64,000 bases of DNA from Metaphire vulgaris (Eukaryota > Annelida > Clitellata > Crassiclitellata > Megascolecidae): positions 2,804,316 through 2,868,315 of the forward strand of contig CM030835.1 in the NCBI GenBank assembly GCA_018105865.1. The letters run 5' to 3'. The notes under the pieces are model-generated. The model had not been told where the DNA came from. It saw nothing but the letters and a program-made list of their open reading frames with translations, and did no database searches. Positions 1-13,095 of this stretch are shown here, one piece after another (within the stretch, counting starts at the first letter, position 1; each line of letters opens with the position of its first letter). The translations under genes were made by a program, and so were the position numbers.

Positions 1-33
1 GTAGGCCTAGGTAGGGCCTATATATCCCCTAAA

Positions 34-211
34 CAGCGTTTTATCCAGGCCTGTCAGGAGGGGAGATTTTCCCCAAAATCTCAAAATTCCCTCCCCCAAA
101 TCGCAACACTAAAATTTTTGGGCATTGAACTGTGTTGTCTCTTCCCCTCCAGCCAAGTCAATCCCGCCCCCCCCCCGACACACAAAGGCCTGGAGTCTGG
201 ATAAAACACTG
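34..211. mobile_element. hAT-like MITE, CAGTGTTTAATC family
   Basis: Termini CAGCGTTTTATCCAGG and, inverted, CAGTGTTTTATCCAGAC. Flanks cccctaaa and cccctgag are a decayed 8-bp target duplication. Confidence 0.55.
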
Positions 212-256
212 CCCCTGAGTTAGGCCTATACCGTCGATCGATAGGCTATACCTGTG

Positions 257-262
257 TTTATT
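257..262 (-). terminator. Candidate poly(A) signal of the Snail-type gene
   Basis: AATAAA on the minus strand, about 180 bases past the stop codon of the Snail-type exon. It lies just beyond the small element at 34-211, so the 3' UTR would be short. Confidence 0.4.
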
Positions 263-438
263 GGAACTGGTGCTAAAAACGCTATGATTTTGCTGTACGC
301 TGTACATGAAACGACATAAAAAACCGCATAAGACTTAAGCTTATGCAAAATAACGGTGCGTTCGTTTGAAGAATCCACATCTCATCTCTTAGCCTTAGGC
401 CTATATCTTACATGCAGCACGTTAGGCCTACGATGATC

Positions 439-1793
439 CTAACAGGTCATTCTGCTCGGACTGTTGCGAGACGACGAAGTAGCCGGCAGTTTTCTTTGGT
501 TTCTGACCGGGCAGCTGTTGTCCGTGTGTTTGACGAGCAGCGACAGCCTGGAGAAAGTCTTCGTGCAGTGACCGCACCGGTACTTCTTGACCTCCGCGTG
601 GGTCTGCAGGTGGGCTCGAAGGTTCGACCGGTCGGCGAAGGCGCGGCCGCACTGGGTGCATCCGAACGGCTTCTCTCCGGTGTGCGTCCGCAGGTGACCC
701 TGGAGCAGCCAGGGTCGCGAGAACGCCTTTCCGCAGACGTGACACTTGCACGGAAGGGTGTGGGTCCGGGTGTGCATCTTCATGGCGCCGAGCGAAGAGT
801 AGACCTTCGGACACTGGCGACAGTAGAAGCTCTTCGATCCGGAGGAAGAAGGAAGAGGAGGAGCAGGAGTAGGAGCAGGAGGACTATTTCGCCCGGCGCA
901 GTGGAAGTCCCGGTGCCGATCCAGACCGCCGGACGTGGCGAATCCCCGTCCGCAACGATCGCACCGGAAACGATCTGCCGGAAGTGCTTCCGCCGTTCCG
1001 ACCGGAAGCTTGTTCGAGTGCGAGTCGACGAGCCAGTTGACGAGACGGAAGCGCGAAGACGGCCTACGTGAACCGGAAGTGAGAGGAGAACGACCAGACG
1101 ATGACGTCACGCCGAAGAGATTCAAAGATGGCGGCGCAGCTGCTGCTGCCGCCGCTGCCGACGACGACGACGTGCCCAGCGATTCCAAAAAGTGTGGACG
1201 AGATTTCTTATCGTACGGAAAATCCGCGGCGGAGTGGCGCCACCTGGCCGCCGCCGCCGCCGGGAGGTGACAGGGAAGAGAAACAACGGCGAGATTCGCT
1301 TCCGCTTTCGAGCGTCTTCGATTCTGACCAAATCGGAAATACGATTGCGGGTTTACGACGACGGGCGATCTCAGGGCGCGAGGAAGAGGCGCTGTCATGA
1401 GGGAGAAGGGGGTGGACGAGTGAGGGGATGGGGGCGGCGGCGGCGGTGGTGGTGGTGGTAACGAAGAGACGTACGGTCTGTACAGGTGCAACAGAGACTG
1501 ATGGAGCAACTGGTGAGGAGCATAGAGGCCGCCGCCGGTGGGTACTTGGAAAAGGGACAGAAATGCGGGAGCGGGGGGTTGGTATATCGACCGATTTTTG
1601 AGTGGATCCAGATGGAGATGGAACCCGCTGCGCATGCTGTCTTCGTCGCTGGTCTTTCCTCCTGTATCGGCTGATTTTCCTCCTTTTGCGAGGACGATCG
1701 ACGACAGTGCGTGCATGGCTGGTGCCGGGAAGAGCTTGCGCTCCTGCAGCGAAGACTGAGTCCATTTCACGCCGTACGGTTCACTGTTTGGCC
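439..1793 (-). CDS. Snail-family zinc-finger transcription factor, 3' terminal coding exon (5' exon not found)
   Basis: Snail proteins are nuclear repressors that bind E-box DNA and drive epithelial-mesenchymal transition and mesoderm or neural-crest programmes. The exon encodes five fingers near its C-terminus, at about 901-963, 760-822, 682-744, 598-660 and 511-576. The first four are C2H2. The last is C2HC, as in Snail and Slug. Finger 2 carries [16 protein letters not shown] and finger 3 carries [10 protein letters not shown], which fit Snail better than Scratch. The N-terminal half is rich in Ser, Ala and a proline run. No ATG opens this frame: a stop lies just upstream of 1854, so translation must come from an earlier exon. 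The best acceptor is TTTTCCAG ending at 1794, after which the residues PNSEPYG resemble the start of exon 2 in other Snail genes. That earlier exon should carry the SNAG repressor motif, and I did not find it. The stop is at 439-441. Confidence 0.88.
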
Positions 1794-2696
1794 CTGGAAA
1801 ATCTACAAATCCAGTTTTGCTTCCAGACGAATTCACATCGATAACTTGTGCCACAATATATACTTAAAATTTCACATTGCTGCGAAAGTTTTAAAATGAA
1901 TTTTCAATAAAGAAATTATTGCTATTAATTTTGAATAACGTCTCTTTTGCAGTGGAAAGGTTATAGAATTTTATGCAATTTGTCAATAATTATAGAATGA
2001 AGCATTCACATCAGATTAACAATGACGACGTGATATAATATCACCGTATTTTATCTTGTCGTATCTAAGGTTAACAGCCCACCATTAAACAGGGTAAAAC
2101 TAGGCCTATAGGGGCCTGCGACTTTACCATATTCTTGGTGGATTGGGTTGGGTCAGAAAATAAGTCATGCATGGTTTCAGAATTTTCAATGAATGTAGGC
2201 CTATACGGTGGGTTGTGCTGGGTCAAGTAATCCCGTTGCCGGCATTGGTTGGTTGGAGACTTCATGAGTTGGGTTAGAAAAAATGTTCCCATGAACATCT
2301 CTGATTTGCATAATAAATCGTCATGAATTTTTCCATTGATGAGGAAATTTACAATTCGGAGAAAAGCGACTAAGGAAAACGTTCAACAGAAATTCCTCCA
2401 GTAAATAATTATTAATGAGGCCTATATGACGAGAATCGAATATCACGATGTCTTGGCTATGCACTCATATGCCATATCATATTTTCCTCGTTACTGAGAC
2501 ATAGTCCTCATATAGACTTACGATGTAACTGTATACAGTATATAGGCCTATACTGTCAAGGCAGAACTAAGTTAAACAGTTCAATTAGGCCTATATATAG
2601 GCCTACTTTTCGATGCATAAGCTTATAGGCCTACATCAAATGTTCATTTACATTCGTTAGCTGCATTCGGAGAAAAGTCACGACATTTATAGCGAG

Positions 2697-2994
2697 CAGT
2701 GGCGTAGCCAAGGGAGGTTGGGGTTAAACCCCCCCTTGGGCGCCGTCTAAATTTTTAAAATGTGTTTTCATGCATTTTTAATTTTCATACGCGGTTTTGA
2801 GGGTCAACCACCCCCCCCCCATTGGGGCTGCTGACCAAAATGTGACGACCTGTTTTGCTTGTCGGCATCTGAAGACGTAGGACAGATATACATAGGATGA
2901 CCTTTTTCTGCTTGTCAAGATTTTTCGAAAGTTGGTCACGGTCAAAAGTAAAAACCAAACCCACCCCATTCCGGGAGTCCTGGCTACTCCACTG
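2697..2994. mobile_element. hAT-like MITE, GGCGTAGCCAGG family
   Basis: Termini CAGTGGCGTAGCCAAGG and, inverted, CAGTGGAGTAGCCAGG. Exact 8-bp duplication atagcgag on both sides. Holds the shared internal motif at 2896-2916. Confidence 0.85.
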
Positions 2995-3304
2995 ATAGCG
3001 AGCAATGCGCGCATATATCGCTAACCCAAGACTGGTAGAAAGCAATATATAGTCGAAGTAGAAAGCAGTATATAGGCCTATAATCGAAGCGGCATATAGG
3101 CCTTTCTATGCCTATATACCTTTCAATTCCACAATGTAGCCTCTCAAAATGTAGCCCAATAGAGGCCTAGTAGAAGTGTAGGGGCCTACACCTAGCTTTG
3201 AAGACATTAATTGTGATTTAATTTAGAACGGCAAAAAGTTACTATAGAAATTACCATAAGACCATTGATTCTGTCAACTATAATTATGTCACATATCCCA
3301 CAAC

Positions 3305-3606
3305 CAGTGGCGGTTCCAGGATTTCTTGGTGGGGGGGGAGGATGAAATGGATTCATAGGAAGTTGGTGGGGGAGGGTGAAAAGAGAAGGGACAAGAATCA
3401 ATCAACCTTGCCGAAAAGGGCTGACAAGAAGGCAATTTTCCCCCAATTTTACAACGTTCCACCTAATTTTACTACACTTTAACGGGGAAAAAAATAGATT
3501 GACAAGCAAAAAAGGTCATCCGCAGTTTTCTCCCCGTAATTTACTAGGCTCTTAAAAGTCCGGTGGAGGATGCATCCCCACTCATCCCCACGTGGAACCG
3601 CCACTG
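3305..3606. mobile_element. hAT-like MITE, GGCGGTTCCAGG family
   Basis: Inverted termini CAGTGGCGGTTCCA on both sides; exact duplication cccacaac. Shared motif, inverted, at 3501-3520. Confidence 0.85.
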
Positions 3607-3861
3607 CCCACAACGGGTTCCGCCCGCCCCCGCCCCGTGGCCCCTCGCTGTTACGTTAAACGAGACCGCGTTGCACCTGCCGGACCCCCTACCTGTGCAG
3701 TTGCAAAAATGAGACATTGTGGAGGTGAAATGATGACATCTACAGACGCTGGTTGTCGATTCCAAGCATCGATGGCTGACACGATTAAGACCCCAATAAC
3801 TCGAATCCAGGAGATGTCTGTGGATTTCGTCGACGAAGACGTTCCGCTGTCTCTGGACTGA
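3605..3861. other. Unresolved possible exon, both strands open
   Basis: Just outside a hAT-like element, a balanced-GC stretch is open on both strands. The plus frame follows CCTACCTGTGCAG, a plausible acceptor, and ends MADTIKTPITRIQEMSVDF...PLSLD with a stop at 3861. The minus frame ends at a CAG|GTAGG donor. I do not recognise either product. Confidence 0.2.
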
Positions 3862-3946
3862 TCTCGCCATTTCAAAGAATCAGTCTACATCCTATATATC
3901 CTTCTCTCCGCAAATATAATATGGGTCTATAGGCCTATACCAGCTC

Positions 3947-3951
<5 letters not shown>

Positions 3952-3982
<31 letters not shown>

Positions 3983-3987
3983 ACACA
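3952..3987. repeat. (CA)n microsatellite
   Basis: CA repeat with one TA interruption. (TG)n tracts occur at 6362-6382 and around 54150-54180, and near 57530. Confidence 0.9.
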
Positions 3988-5223
3988 AGGGGGTAAACGG
4001 AAAGTCTCTTTGAACTTTGAAGTCAAGAACTCGACCGTAAAGACCCAGATGACCCAATCGAACCGATCTCTGACCAACACCGCACGTTAACTTCAATCGC
4101 TGCTGCTACGAACACAGAGTTCCCCTGTTGTCTGCCGTTTTCGCCTTCCTCTCTCCCTCTCTCTCTCTCATCGGGTGAAGCGTCGCCGTCTATACGTCCT
4201 CAAAGACTGCGGGATAGGGATCGCCTGCTCCGACGTAATAGTAAACTCGCTTCCGACCGACAACTTCCTGTCGCTCTCGCTTCGAAGATCATCGCCCGTT
4301 TCCCGGAGTTCATTTACTCAGCTGTTCCGACCAATCAAACGACGTCGTCGGTGGGGCGGTCCGTCCGCCTGCCAATCACGCGCCGGTTCCTCTACAAGGG
4401 GCAGCCGCTTACCGGAGCCACGCCCACTCAGGTCGCGCCCCAGACAGGGAGTGAATCCACCAGTCACCTGGATAAATCTATCACGCCCGGAAGAGTAGGT
4501 GGATGAAGCAGGCGAATGCACAGAGAAGAAAAACTGGAAACAGCCGGTGGGTAAGGGGCATTTCTGGCCACTGCCAACCAGTGATGGGCAACTAACTAAA
4601 ATACATTAGTTTAACTGCAACTAAATTTAAACTAGAAATAAGTAGTTAAACTTTTAGTTGCAAACTAAATTTCTAAACTAGTTAACTAAACTTAGAAAAT
4701 ATAGTTAAACTTTTTGAAACTAATTTTACAACTATTTCCTAGGTATCAGGTGGTCTATGTGTTCATGAAAACATAGACGATGCTCGCATCATGAACATAT
4801 CAGTCAATGAACCATTGAACTCATTAATTATTGTCTATTTAGACTAATATTTAAGTCTTAGTCTAGACTGCAAAAACACAAAATTGATACTGGTGGGAAC
4901 GTTTCGGAACTATAAGCATGAGCGGATTTACCACGGCACAAATGGTATAGGTCCCTATATCGGTATACTGGGTCTATATACATGCAAAATTTAAAATTTA
5001 TGGACCTATATAGGCATATCGTTTCCCTGAATTTTTAAAAATGATTTTTGATTATTTCTTTCTTTCTGAATATATAACCCTGCAGACCATATAGGCCTAT
5101 GACTGCGACGCTAGGTTATAGCCTTCGGTTGAAGTTGATAGCAATTAATCGTTCATTTTGTCGATGCTATTTGTGTTATTTTTTACTTTTAAAATGATCG
5201 CGATGGTACCGGTGGGGCTCCAT

Positions 5224-5420
5224 CAGGGCCGGATTAAGGTCCGAGTGGGCCTGGGGCTGAGAAGAAAAAAGGCCGTCGCCTATACCGAAAAAATCTCTGA
5301 CAAGCAAAAAAAGTTCATTTCCCTTCCAAAACGAGCTGACAATCAAAAAAAGTTTACGGTAAAACGTTGGGCCTATTTTTCATGGTGGGCCTGGTGGGCC
5401 CCCGCCTTAATATGGCCCTG
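5224..5420. mobile_element. hAT-like MITE, CAGGGCCGGATTAAGG family
   Basis: Inverted termini CAGGGCCGGATTAAGG and CAGGGCCATATTAAGG; exact duplication ggctccat. Shared motif, inverted, at 5299-5319, with a weaker second copy near 5336. A one-ended relative lies near 9.02-9.08 kb. Confidence 0.85.
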
Positions 5421-6015
5421 GGCTCCATGGAAATGTGTGTACCCCGCCTAAAAATGTTAATCCGCCACTGATTAGGCCTATATGTATAGGCCTATTTTGG
5501 TCGGTCCATATTCCTACTGTAGGGCCTATATGAATGTGGTGTAGATACAATATAGGCATATGTGTCAGAATAACCTATAGTTACAAATATGTTAGAAGCC
5601 TATATAGACCAGTGGCTTTCGGTTGGATGCCCTGGAATGCAACTGCATGCTGAATTTATCGACGAAACTCAACCCTAAGATACACCTGTTCCATAATGTT
5701 CTCCATGGCCGGTCATTTGTGGTAACCGCAGCAGCAGCAGCAGCAGCAGCAGCTGCTCTCCAGCTGCTGTATCTCGTGCAGATCAAAGCCCAGATCGACT
5801 TCACAGCGCAGAGCTATTCGTGCACGGATTAAGTTAATTATTGAGATCTCGGTCGGATGAATCGTGCACACACATAGGGCCTACTGTGTTACGACACTTC
5901 TTTGACCTCTGAATAAGTTCGTATATATCTGAAAACCTCTAAAATATAAATAAGACTTATAATTATATATGAATCTAGTTAATCATCGTACAGCTAAGAT
6001 TTTTCCATAACGTCT

Positions 6016-6094
6016 TAACCCCCTAACCGTCTATTTAACTGTAACTCAATGTAAAATGGACGGATATATCCGAGATCCCCAGTTAAGGGGTTAA
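6016..6094. mobile_element. TTAA-bounded 80-bp hairpin MITE
   Basis: TTAACCCCCTAACCG on the left and CAGTTAAGGGGTTAA on the right, with central GGATATATCC. TTAA plus CCC termini suggest a piggyBac-type element. Confidence 0.65.
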
Positions 6095-7179
6095 TGCTAA
6101 GATGTAAGAACCCATGATATTCCACCTATCTCTGCCCAGTCTCTTTAACGACTGAGTATCTATCAATCAATAATGAAACTTATGTGGCGCCGCCACTATA
6201 TCACAGTGCCCAGGGCAGCATCAGCCGATGGCGCACCAAATCTGCGCCATGGTCAATCCGGAAAGATCAGCCAGGAACGGCGGGAAAGCAATCTATAGCA
6301 TGCATTGGATAATTTGGATTCTGCATTTTCAGGCATCGAGACAAACGGACTTCTTCGCCCTTGTGTGTGTGTGTGTGTGTGTCGCTCTGGGTCTGCATTG
6401 TTCTCGATCGGAGTGACGATGTTCGATGACGTTTAAACAGCGCCATCTTTATAGGCCCTATTTAGTCAGCATGCAAGCGTTTCGTCACCTTCTTCGTCAT
6501 CTTCGTTGTCACGCTCATGACATCAGTCTGAAACTCGGAAACAGGCTCCTTCCTTTCAGGTTCTTTCCTCTGAAGGAGTGACACAAGGAGGAAAAGGAGG
6601 AAAAGCACTTAAATCCACAATGATGGCAAGACAATTGAATTCAACAAGAGTTAACCGAACTACACAATTTTTGAGCAGTGGCCTCTGTCCACTTTCACAA
6701 AATATTGACCTATAGATGGCGATTGGACAGCTAGGTTATAGGTTTAAAAAAATTGATCTCCATTTGCGATCGGTTTAGTCCGGGTTAAGCTCCACTAGCT
6801 CACTCGGCAAATCTAACGCTGACCAAGCCCAAAATCGGAACCAAAATTTACGTGTTTTTTTTCAAATGAAAACTTCTCATGTTACTATATGTTAGACGCG
6901 TATAATTGATGCGTTTATCGCAATTAGTTCACTGATCCTGATTCTACCGAATTTTCACTCTTGAAACTCCATAATATCTCCTAATTTCTGATGCATTGCG
7001 CCCGGCACTGATGGGAGGGAGAGTGGGAGACCAGCACCGCGTAATAATCATCGTAACAGTCGCTCTGATGGAAATGGTGTCTTTCTTCCTGCAAACGACC
7101 GATTCGAATTCCTTTCTGTGCATGCGTCGTCTATATAATTGATTGTTATTGATACTTCTCTCGATTGCGTTTATGCATG

Positions 7180-7360
7180 TCGAGAGTCGTTTCCGGCGGT
7201 GGGGGTGGGGGGCGAGATTTAGTTCCATCGTCTCGACGACGACACACGGTCTCTGGACTGTCGAGGAGCATCCGCCGCACGCACTTGAGTCCCGGCGGCT
7301 GGCACCGACGCCGAGACCAAGGCACCGGCCTCAGACTATAAGCTCTACGGTCGCGTCTTG

Positions 7361-7391
<31 letters not shown>

Positions 7392-7620
7392 TCCAAGCGT
7401 CGTCCGCCCGTTCACTCCACTGACAGGAGGAGGAGGAAGAGGAAAAGGAGGAGGAGGAGGAGGAGGCAGTCGTAAGTGCATCAGAATTCCCGGCGATCGA
7501 CTTCCGTGGCAGCAAAACGACGCAGGAGCGGAGGGGTGGGGGTGGGAGGGTTTAGGCGCGTCGCTGTTTTTGCCGCTCCCTCCCCCCGGCCCCCCGGCCC
7601 CCATTCGATCCACTTTCCGT
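7180..7620. other. GC-rich patch, candidate promoter or UTR
   Basis: A CpG- and CCG-repeat-rich stretch inside otherwise AT-rich DNA, with (CCG)n and (AGG)n runs. The long frames here are low-complexity Pro, Gly and Arg readings. It could be a 5' exon or promoter of a gene I cannot resolve. Confidence 0.25.
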
Positions 7621-7855
7621 TAACCGCAGCGTGCAGCACCCTATAATACGATGGCGATTGAAGAGCCCTAGAATTCTCCTCCGCTTAAATCGCCGTCTAT
7701 TGGTAATCAACGCTAAGAGCAGATGATCGGCGGTCGGAGGATGTCACGGAAGAAGAGGCTGCATGCAACGCGCGCCACCGTTCGTGGAAAGTGCCTCTCA
7801 GCGCCCAAGTGTATATAATAACATCGGATTCGTCGTCGTTAGAGAGTTAGAGAGT

Positions 7856-7910
<55 letters not shown>
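7856..7910. repeat. (GA)n microsatellite
   Basis: Pure GA repeat after three GAGAGTTA units. Similar tracts lie at about 20668-20707, 27341-27363 and 50566-50639. Confidence 0.95.
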
Positions 7911-7912
<2 letters not shown>

Positions 7913-8619
7913 TTGAAACGCGCTGTGCGTCTGGAAGAATTATTAAAGAAATCGCGGAGATCGCGTCGCGCGGAAGAAAGAAGAAACGAATTTCGAATAA
8001 AATAAAAAAAGGAGCTCGGGAGAGAAAATCTTCTTCTCCAGTTCTCCAGAGAATTGATATTACTATGTATACAGCAGTATACAGTACGCATATACAATTA
8101 AGAGTTTCTCGATTCGATATATACCGTCCATTCTCCAGCGATGTATCATCGATACTACTCTAGTCCGTCGGCGACGGGGGCGGTGAATGTGTCTGCAGAG
8201 CGAACTGTTTACGCTTTGGCCTCCATCGCGTCATCTGCGAATGGGGGGAGGGGGTCCTATCCTTCCCATGCAGTGTCAGACCCCGTCGTTAATCGTAACC
8301 CTAACCGGTTCCACCGACTTTGTATATTATCACAGACCCCCGAACGCGGTCGGGTTCTTGGCGTGACCGCGCGCGCGCGGCGGCGGCCGCTGGAGCAGCA
8401 GCAGCAGCAGCAGCAGCAGTGCCGCGTCCACGCGAGATGCTGCAGGACCCCGAGGTATCGCTGCTGTAGCGATGCACACGTGCACAGTCGCACTGAATGG
8501 TCTGCGAGCGTGGAGTGAGAACCATCCGCTATAGGTGCAACACCGACTGTTTGTTTTCCTAGAATTATCAAAGGGGCAGTTAGGGTCGACCCACCTAGAC
8601 CCGGGTAAACATCCGATAG

Positions 8620-8621
<2 letters not shown>

Positions 8622-8678
<57 letters not shown>
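8622..8678. repeat. (TA)n microsatellite
   Basis: Pure TA repeat. Others lie at about 10250-10301, 10517-10569, 10681-10750, 27537-27583, 37470-37516 and 51688-51743. Confidence 0.95.
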
Positions 8679-8681
<3 letters not shown>

Positions 8682-10000
8682 TCGGACGTTGCAAATTATT
8701 TACGCTCCATCTGTACGGTGTCGGCGTAATGCGTAATTGGCGTAATGGTGTAATCAGTTGTGCTGCTTAAGCTTGTAATTACTATATCGGGTGGATGAAG
8801 TTGAGGCTAAATGACTAGATAATTGAAGCGATTAAACAATGTTGCAAGTTCGTAAAGGCCACCGATGCGTCGTGTGGAGAATGTAGGCCCCTATATCTAG
8901 GATCGAATTATGCACATGTTCGCCAGCTGCTCGCTTAACGGCGTTGAGTTTCTCCATGACTATATATATACACCGGTAACTGCATGCCTCTCTAGTCTAT
9001 CAGAGATTTTTCAGCATAGGCGACGGCCTTTTTCTCAGCCCCCTCCCCGGCCCACGGACCTTAATCCGGCCCTGTGTCCAGGGAATTGTCGTCGATCGAG
9101 TGTCTGTGCAGAAATCGCTGCGTCATTTCTGGTCTCGCAAATTTCTTCCTCTTCACCTCAATTTTCAATGATTGATTATCTCGTTCAAAACGACCAACAT
9201 ATACTGTATACACAATCGACTACACGCACACACACATATATAGGCCTAGACGCTAGACGTCTATGTATGTATATATATATATATATATATATATGCGTGT
9301 ATGTATAGTATATATATATACAAATTTATTGAAAGATAAATATATACTGAAAGAGGTATACAATGTATATGGAGACTCGGGCTTGGTGCAGTCAGTGTTT
9401 TATTCAGACTCGAGGCCCCTGGAGGAGGAAATTGATTTGTGACTCGTCCACAAATTCCTAACATTTCTATTTGTCAACGCCACGATGGGAGACTATTTCT
9501 CTGTCTCTCCCGGCTTGCACTTTTTCAGCCCTTGAAAAATCTGTTTACCGCCCAAAATGCCGCCCCGTATGAACGTGCCCCCGCCCTGGGCGGACAGCCC
9601 CCCGTTCCTTCTTCCCCTACGCCACTCCACTGATAAATCCAGATCATTTTACGCAGACTGCATGCGAGCTAACGCCACATGACGGAGCGTCATGCCGTCA
9701 GCTGCCACGCATCGTCACGTTTAGTAGGTAATTAAGTCGGATATTTCTCATCGGAAATCATCAAAGGCAACGAAGAAGAAGAAGAAGAAGAAGAAGATGA
9801 TGATGATGATGATGAAGATGATGATGACGGATAGAGACTGTGAACGACAACTGCCACTATGATCACAAGTGCAACGCGGATTCATTTCGCAAGCTCTCAT
9901 CCCTCCATGCAGGAGCTATATATATGGCCACCATTAATGATTTCAAGAAACACACTCCTAAACAGAGAACGATTTAGATTAAGGTAGATTAGGGGTTGTG

Positions 10001-10011
10001 TCTGTCTGTCC

Positions 10012-10092
<81 letters not shown>
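10001..10092. repeat. (CTGT)n then (CT)n microsatellite
   Basis: CTGT units grade into CT units. CT-rich tracts also occur at 12327-12462, 63751-63792 and 63906-63966. Confidence 0.95.
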
Positions 10093-10093
<1 letters not shown>

Positions 10094-10244
10094 GCGGAAC
10101 CAAATTATTAGGCTATTATATATTATCATAATACAATTTTGATGAATATACAGTATAAGCCAAAATACTTCATATTAATTAATTTAAAAAATAGAGTAAT
10201 TATTATGAATTCATATATATATATACATATTATACATATATATC

Positions 10245-10304
<60 letters not shown>

Positions 10305-10514
10305 CTACAATATAAAGGGAAGATTTAAGATTCTGAAAGCAATTATCGCAGACAGGCAGGCAGGCAGGCAGAAAGACAGACAGGCAGACACGCCTCAGTT
10401 TCCTCTGATAGTTTTTTCTTTATATATTGATATATTGACATCAAGCAGAAAACATCAACATGTGCAACTATTGCACATCAATCACACCATCACGAGGGCG
10501 TATAGCCTATACTG

Positions 10515-10572
<58 letters not shown>

Positions 10573-10677
10573 TATGCATATATGTGTATACAGTGCATCA
10601 TCTTGCACCTGGTCTGTAATCTGAATCTATACCGCTACAGTGGATATGCCTTTATGTAAATATTTCATTTACTCACG

Positions 10678-10755
<78 letters not shown>

Positions 10756-11229
10756 TGAGCCGGAGTTGAAACAGTTCCTGATCTCTCTCTTCGCTTAGAA
10801 CAAGTTCATTTTCAGTCTACGTCGACGCGTCACATCAAAGGGTTGCCTGATATTTCAACTGATGTGCTTACGGAAAATCACTTTTCTCAGGGTATAAATG
10901 CGATCTAAGAAAATAGTCATAAAGAAAAACAGCGTTCATTCATTCGTCTGTAAAGTGTGAGCCTAAAATATTGAGCTATAGGCGTAGTATTATAGCCTAT
11001 GGATATAAAATCATATAGGCTACAATATTTATTGCAGCCGCGTCAAATGGTTTAAAATGGTAGACTGCCAGACTGCCTTCAACGAGGGTGCCATAGACCC
11101 TACTATTTGGAGAAGGCGACAAGTGCAGGCCTTTTTCGTTATTTCGTCAGCCAAATCTCATTGTTGCATAATCGACGCTTACATTTTCATTACACATTCT
11201 GCTCAAAAGTTAGCATGCCTAGTTCATAT

Positions 11230-11415
11230 CAGGGAGTCAGGGACGTAGCCAGGAATTTGATTTGGGGTGACATAAATATTTTTGGGGATACAAATCTTAA
11301 CTATAAATCACATAAACCATATAAATGACATAAAAATCACATTTAAAAACTTTAAGATAGACTGATTTTGGGGGCATAGGCCTAGATACCCGAGACCGCC
11401 GGTGCTACGCCCCTG
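11230..11415. mobile_element. hAT-like MITE, GTAGCCAGGAATTTG family
   Basis: Interior matches the copy at 38.6 kb. The right end is GCTACGCCCCTG; flanks gttcatat and gttcagat differ at one base if the left end is CAGGGAGTCAGGG. Confidence 0.55.
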
Positions 11416-11433
11416 GTTCAGATCATGCTGGAG

Positions 11434-11768
11434 CAGTGGCTGTAACCAGGATTTTCCGAAGAGGGAGGGGTTACTATAACGACCATTCCCAATTTTGGAA
11501 ATTCCTGACAAGCAAAAAATGTCGTCAATTATTATTTCGATATGGTTAAATAGCTGTATAGTTTTATGAACGCGGACAGACTATACGGTATATAACTATA
11601 TTGATATTTACTGTTTACTTCTTGTTTATTTTTTCCTATATATACACCTTAAACCCCATTTTGACGTATAGACCCTACCTCCACTCACAGAATAATAATA
11701 GGCAATGAATTTTTTGGTCGGTCAACCAATGGGGGTTTAACCTCCAAACCCCTCCGGCTGCTCCACTG
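11434..11768. mobile_element. hAT-like MITE, GGCGTAGCCAGG family
   Basis: Termini CAGTGGCTGTAACCAGG and, inverted, CAGTGGAGCAGCCGG. Exact duplication tgctggag. Shared internal motif, inverted, at 11506-11527. Confidence 0.85.
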
Positions 11769-11888
11769 TGCTGGAGCATATCTTCAAACCCAGGAGTATT
11801 CAGCACGCTTTCTTGAAACATTATGCACGGCAGATATCGAGTCTTCGTTAGTCGCCTCGACTGCTGGTATAGGCCTAATTTTAGATCT

Positions 11889-11972
11889 TTAACCCCTTAA
11901 CTGGGGATCCCGGATATATCCGTCCATTTTACATTGAGTTACAGACAGTTAAATACACGGTTAAGGGGTTAA
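11889..11972. mobile_element. TTAA-bounded 80-bp hairpin MITE
   Basis: TTAACCCCTTAACTGGGG to CGGTTAAGGGGTTAA, opposite orientation to the 6.0 kb copy. Confidence 0.7.
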
Positions 11973-12393
11973 ATCGGCACATGAGACACGGCAAAAATCA
12001 AACTGAGCAAGTACCTTGATTTTTTTTGCGGGTGACCGCCCGTGCACCGCCCCCCTTAAGGGTCTTCCAAGTGCCCGTAGGCGATGCAATGATCTGCTGC
12101 ACCAGATCATTTGGCGACTGGTTTCGAACTTTCGACCCGAACTAGAAGTTGTCATGCAGCAGATTCGTCGAGCTGCTCCATCTGACGAATGAAGACAAAC
12201 AACGATCGCTGTTCGAAAACGACAGACGCCGTATTTGAAGCCGGTCTAAAATGTTCTCTGGTGAATCAAGGTGATTACCAGGTGATCCTAGTTCCGTTGA
12301 TACCAACGATTCCAGTTCCGTTATCGTCTCTCTCTCTCTCCCTCCCTCCTCCCTCCTCCCTCCCTCTCTCCTCTCCTCCCTCCCTCCCTCTCC

Positions 12394-12463
<70 letters not shown>

Positions 12464-12659
12464 CGAAGACTTAACAGCGACACTCGACCGATTTACTGTC
12501 CATCTGTGAATTGTTGCACAGTTGTACTAATTTACTTACATAATAATTATGAAGGTAATTAATTATAGACAAATACATGGATTTTAAGTGCTAGTTAGTT
12601 AGTTAGTTAGTTACAGACTGATTTATATAGCGCTGCTGTACTAGCAGGCTAGAGTCAAG

Positions 12660-13095
12660 AGCGCTTTACATGGTTCATTATAGGCCTACAACAGGTCTTA
12701 TAGACATCAAAAACAAGTTTTATAATTAATTCGCTGTGTAAGAGAAGCCAATTGAAGGACAGTTAAATAGAAGATGCATAGGACCTAAATATGCAGAAAT
12801 CTAATCGATTTGAAGAAATTCTCCAACAAAATCCACATTTTCCTCTTGTTCCATCTTCATTGCTTTAACTTTTGCAAGAATTATCAATAAAATCATTCCG
12901 AATTTCGATCTACAAGGTTCGAAATAGAGCACTCCCAGCCATTTCATACTACACACTAATGCCATTGTCTGTACGAGAACGAGGGACCTCAACTACATGA
13001 ATGTTCTGCCGAATATCAATAGCTGGAGTTAGCTAGTAGGTCGATCGAGGGAAGAGCCGCGTATTAAGATATCTGTTTCATTATAGGCCTACTGA
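12660..13095. repeat. Dispersed repeat, copy 1
   Basis: Contains ACAACAGGTCTTATAGACAT, GAGAAGCCAATTGAAGG, TTTCCTCTTGTTCCATCTTC and CCAGCCATTTCATACTACAC. The same blocks recur in order at 42.18-42.67 kb. Confidence 0.65.

Noticed and set aside
412..1071. 219-codon frame on the plus strand
   Set aside because: It is antisense to the Snail zinc fingers and has no family features; the overlapping frames at 935-1765 are likewise shadows.
7146..7613. Pro/Gly-rich 155-codon minus frame
   Set aside because: The composition follows from CCG and AGG repeats and frames are open on both strands; kept only as a GC-rich patch.
9383..9636. Possible MITE with CAGTGTTTTATTC and CGCCACTCCACTG ends
   Set aside because: The two ends belong to different families and I found no matching flanks.
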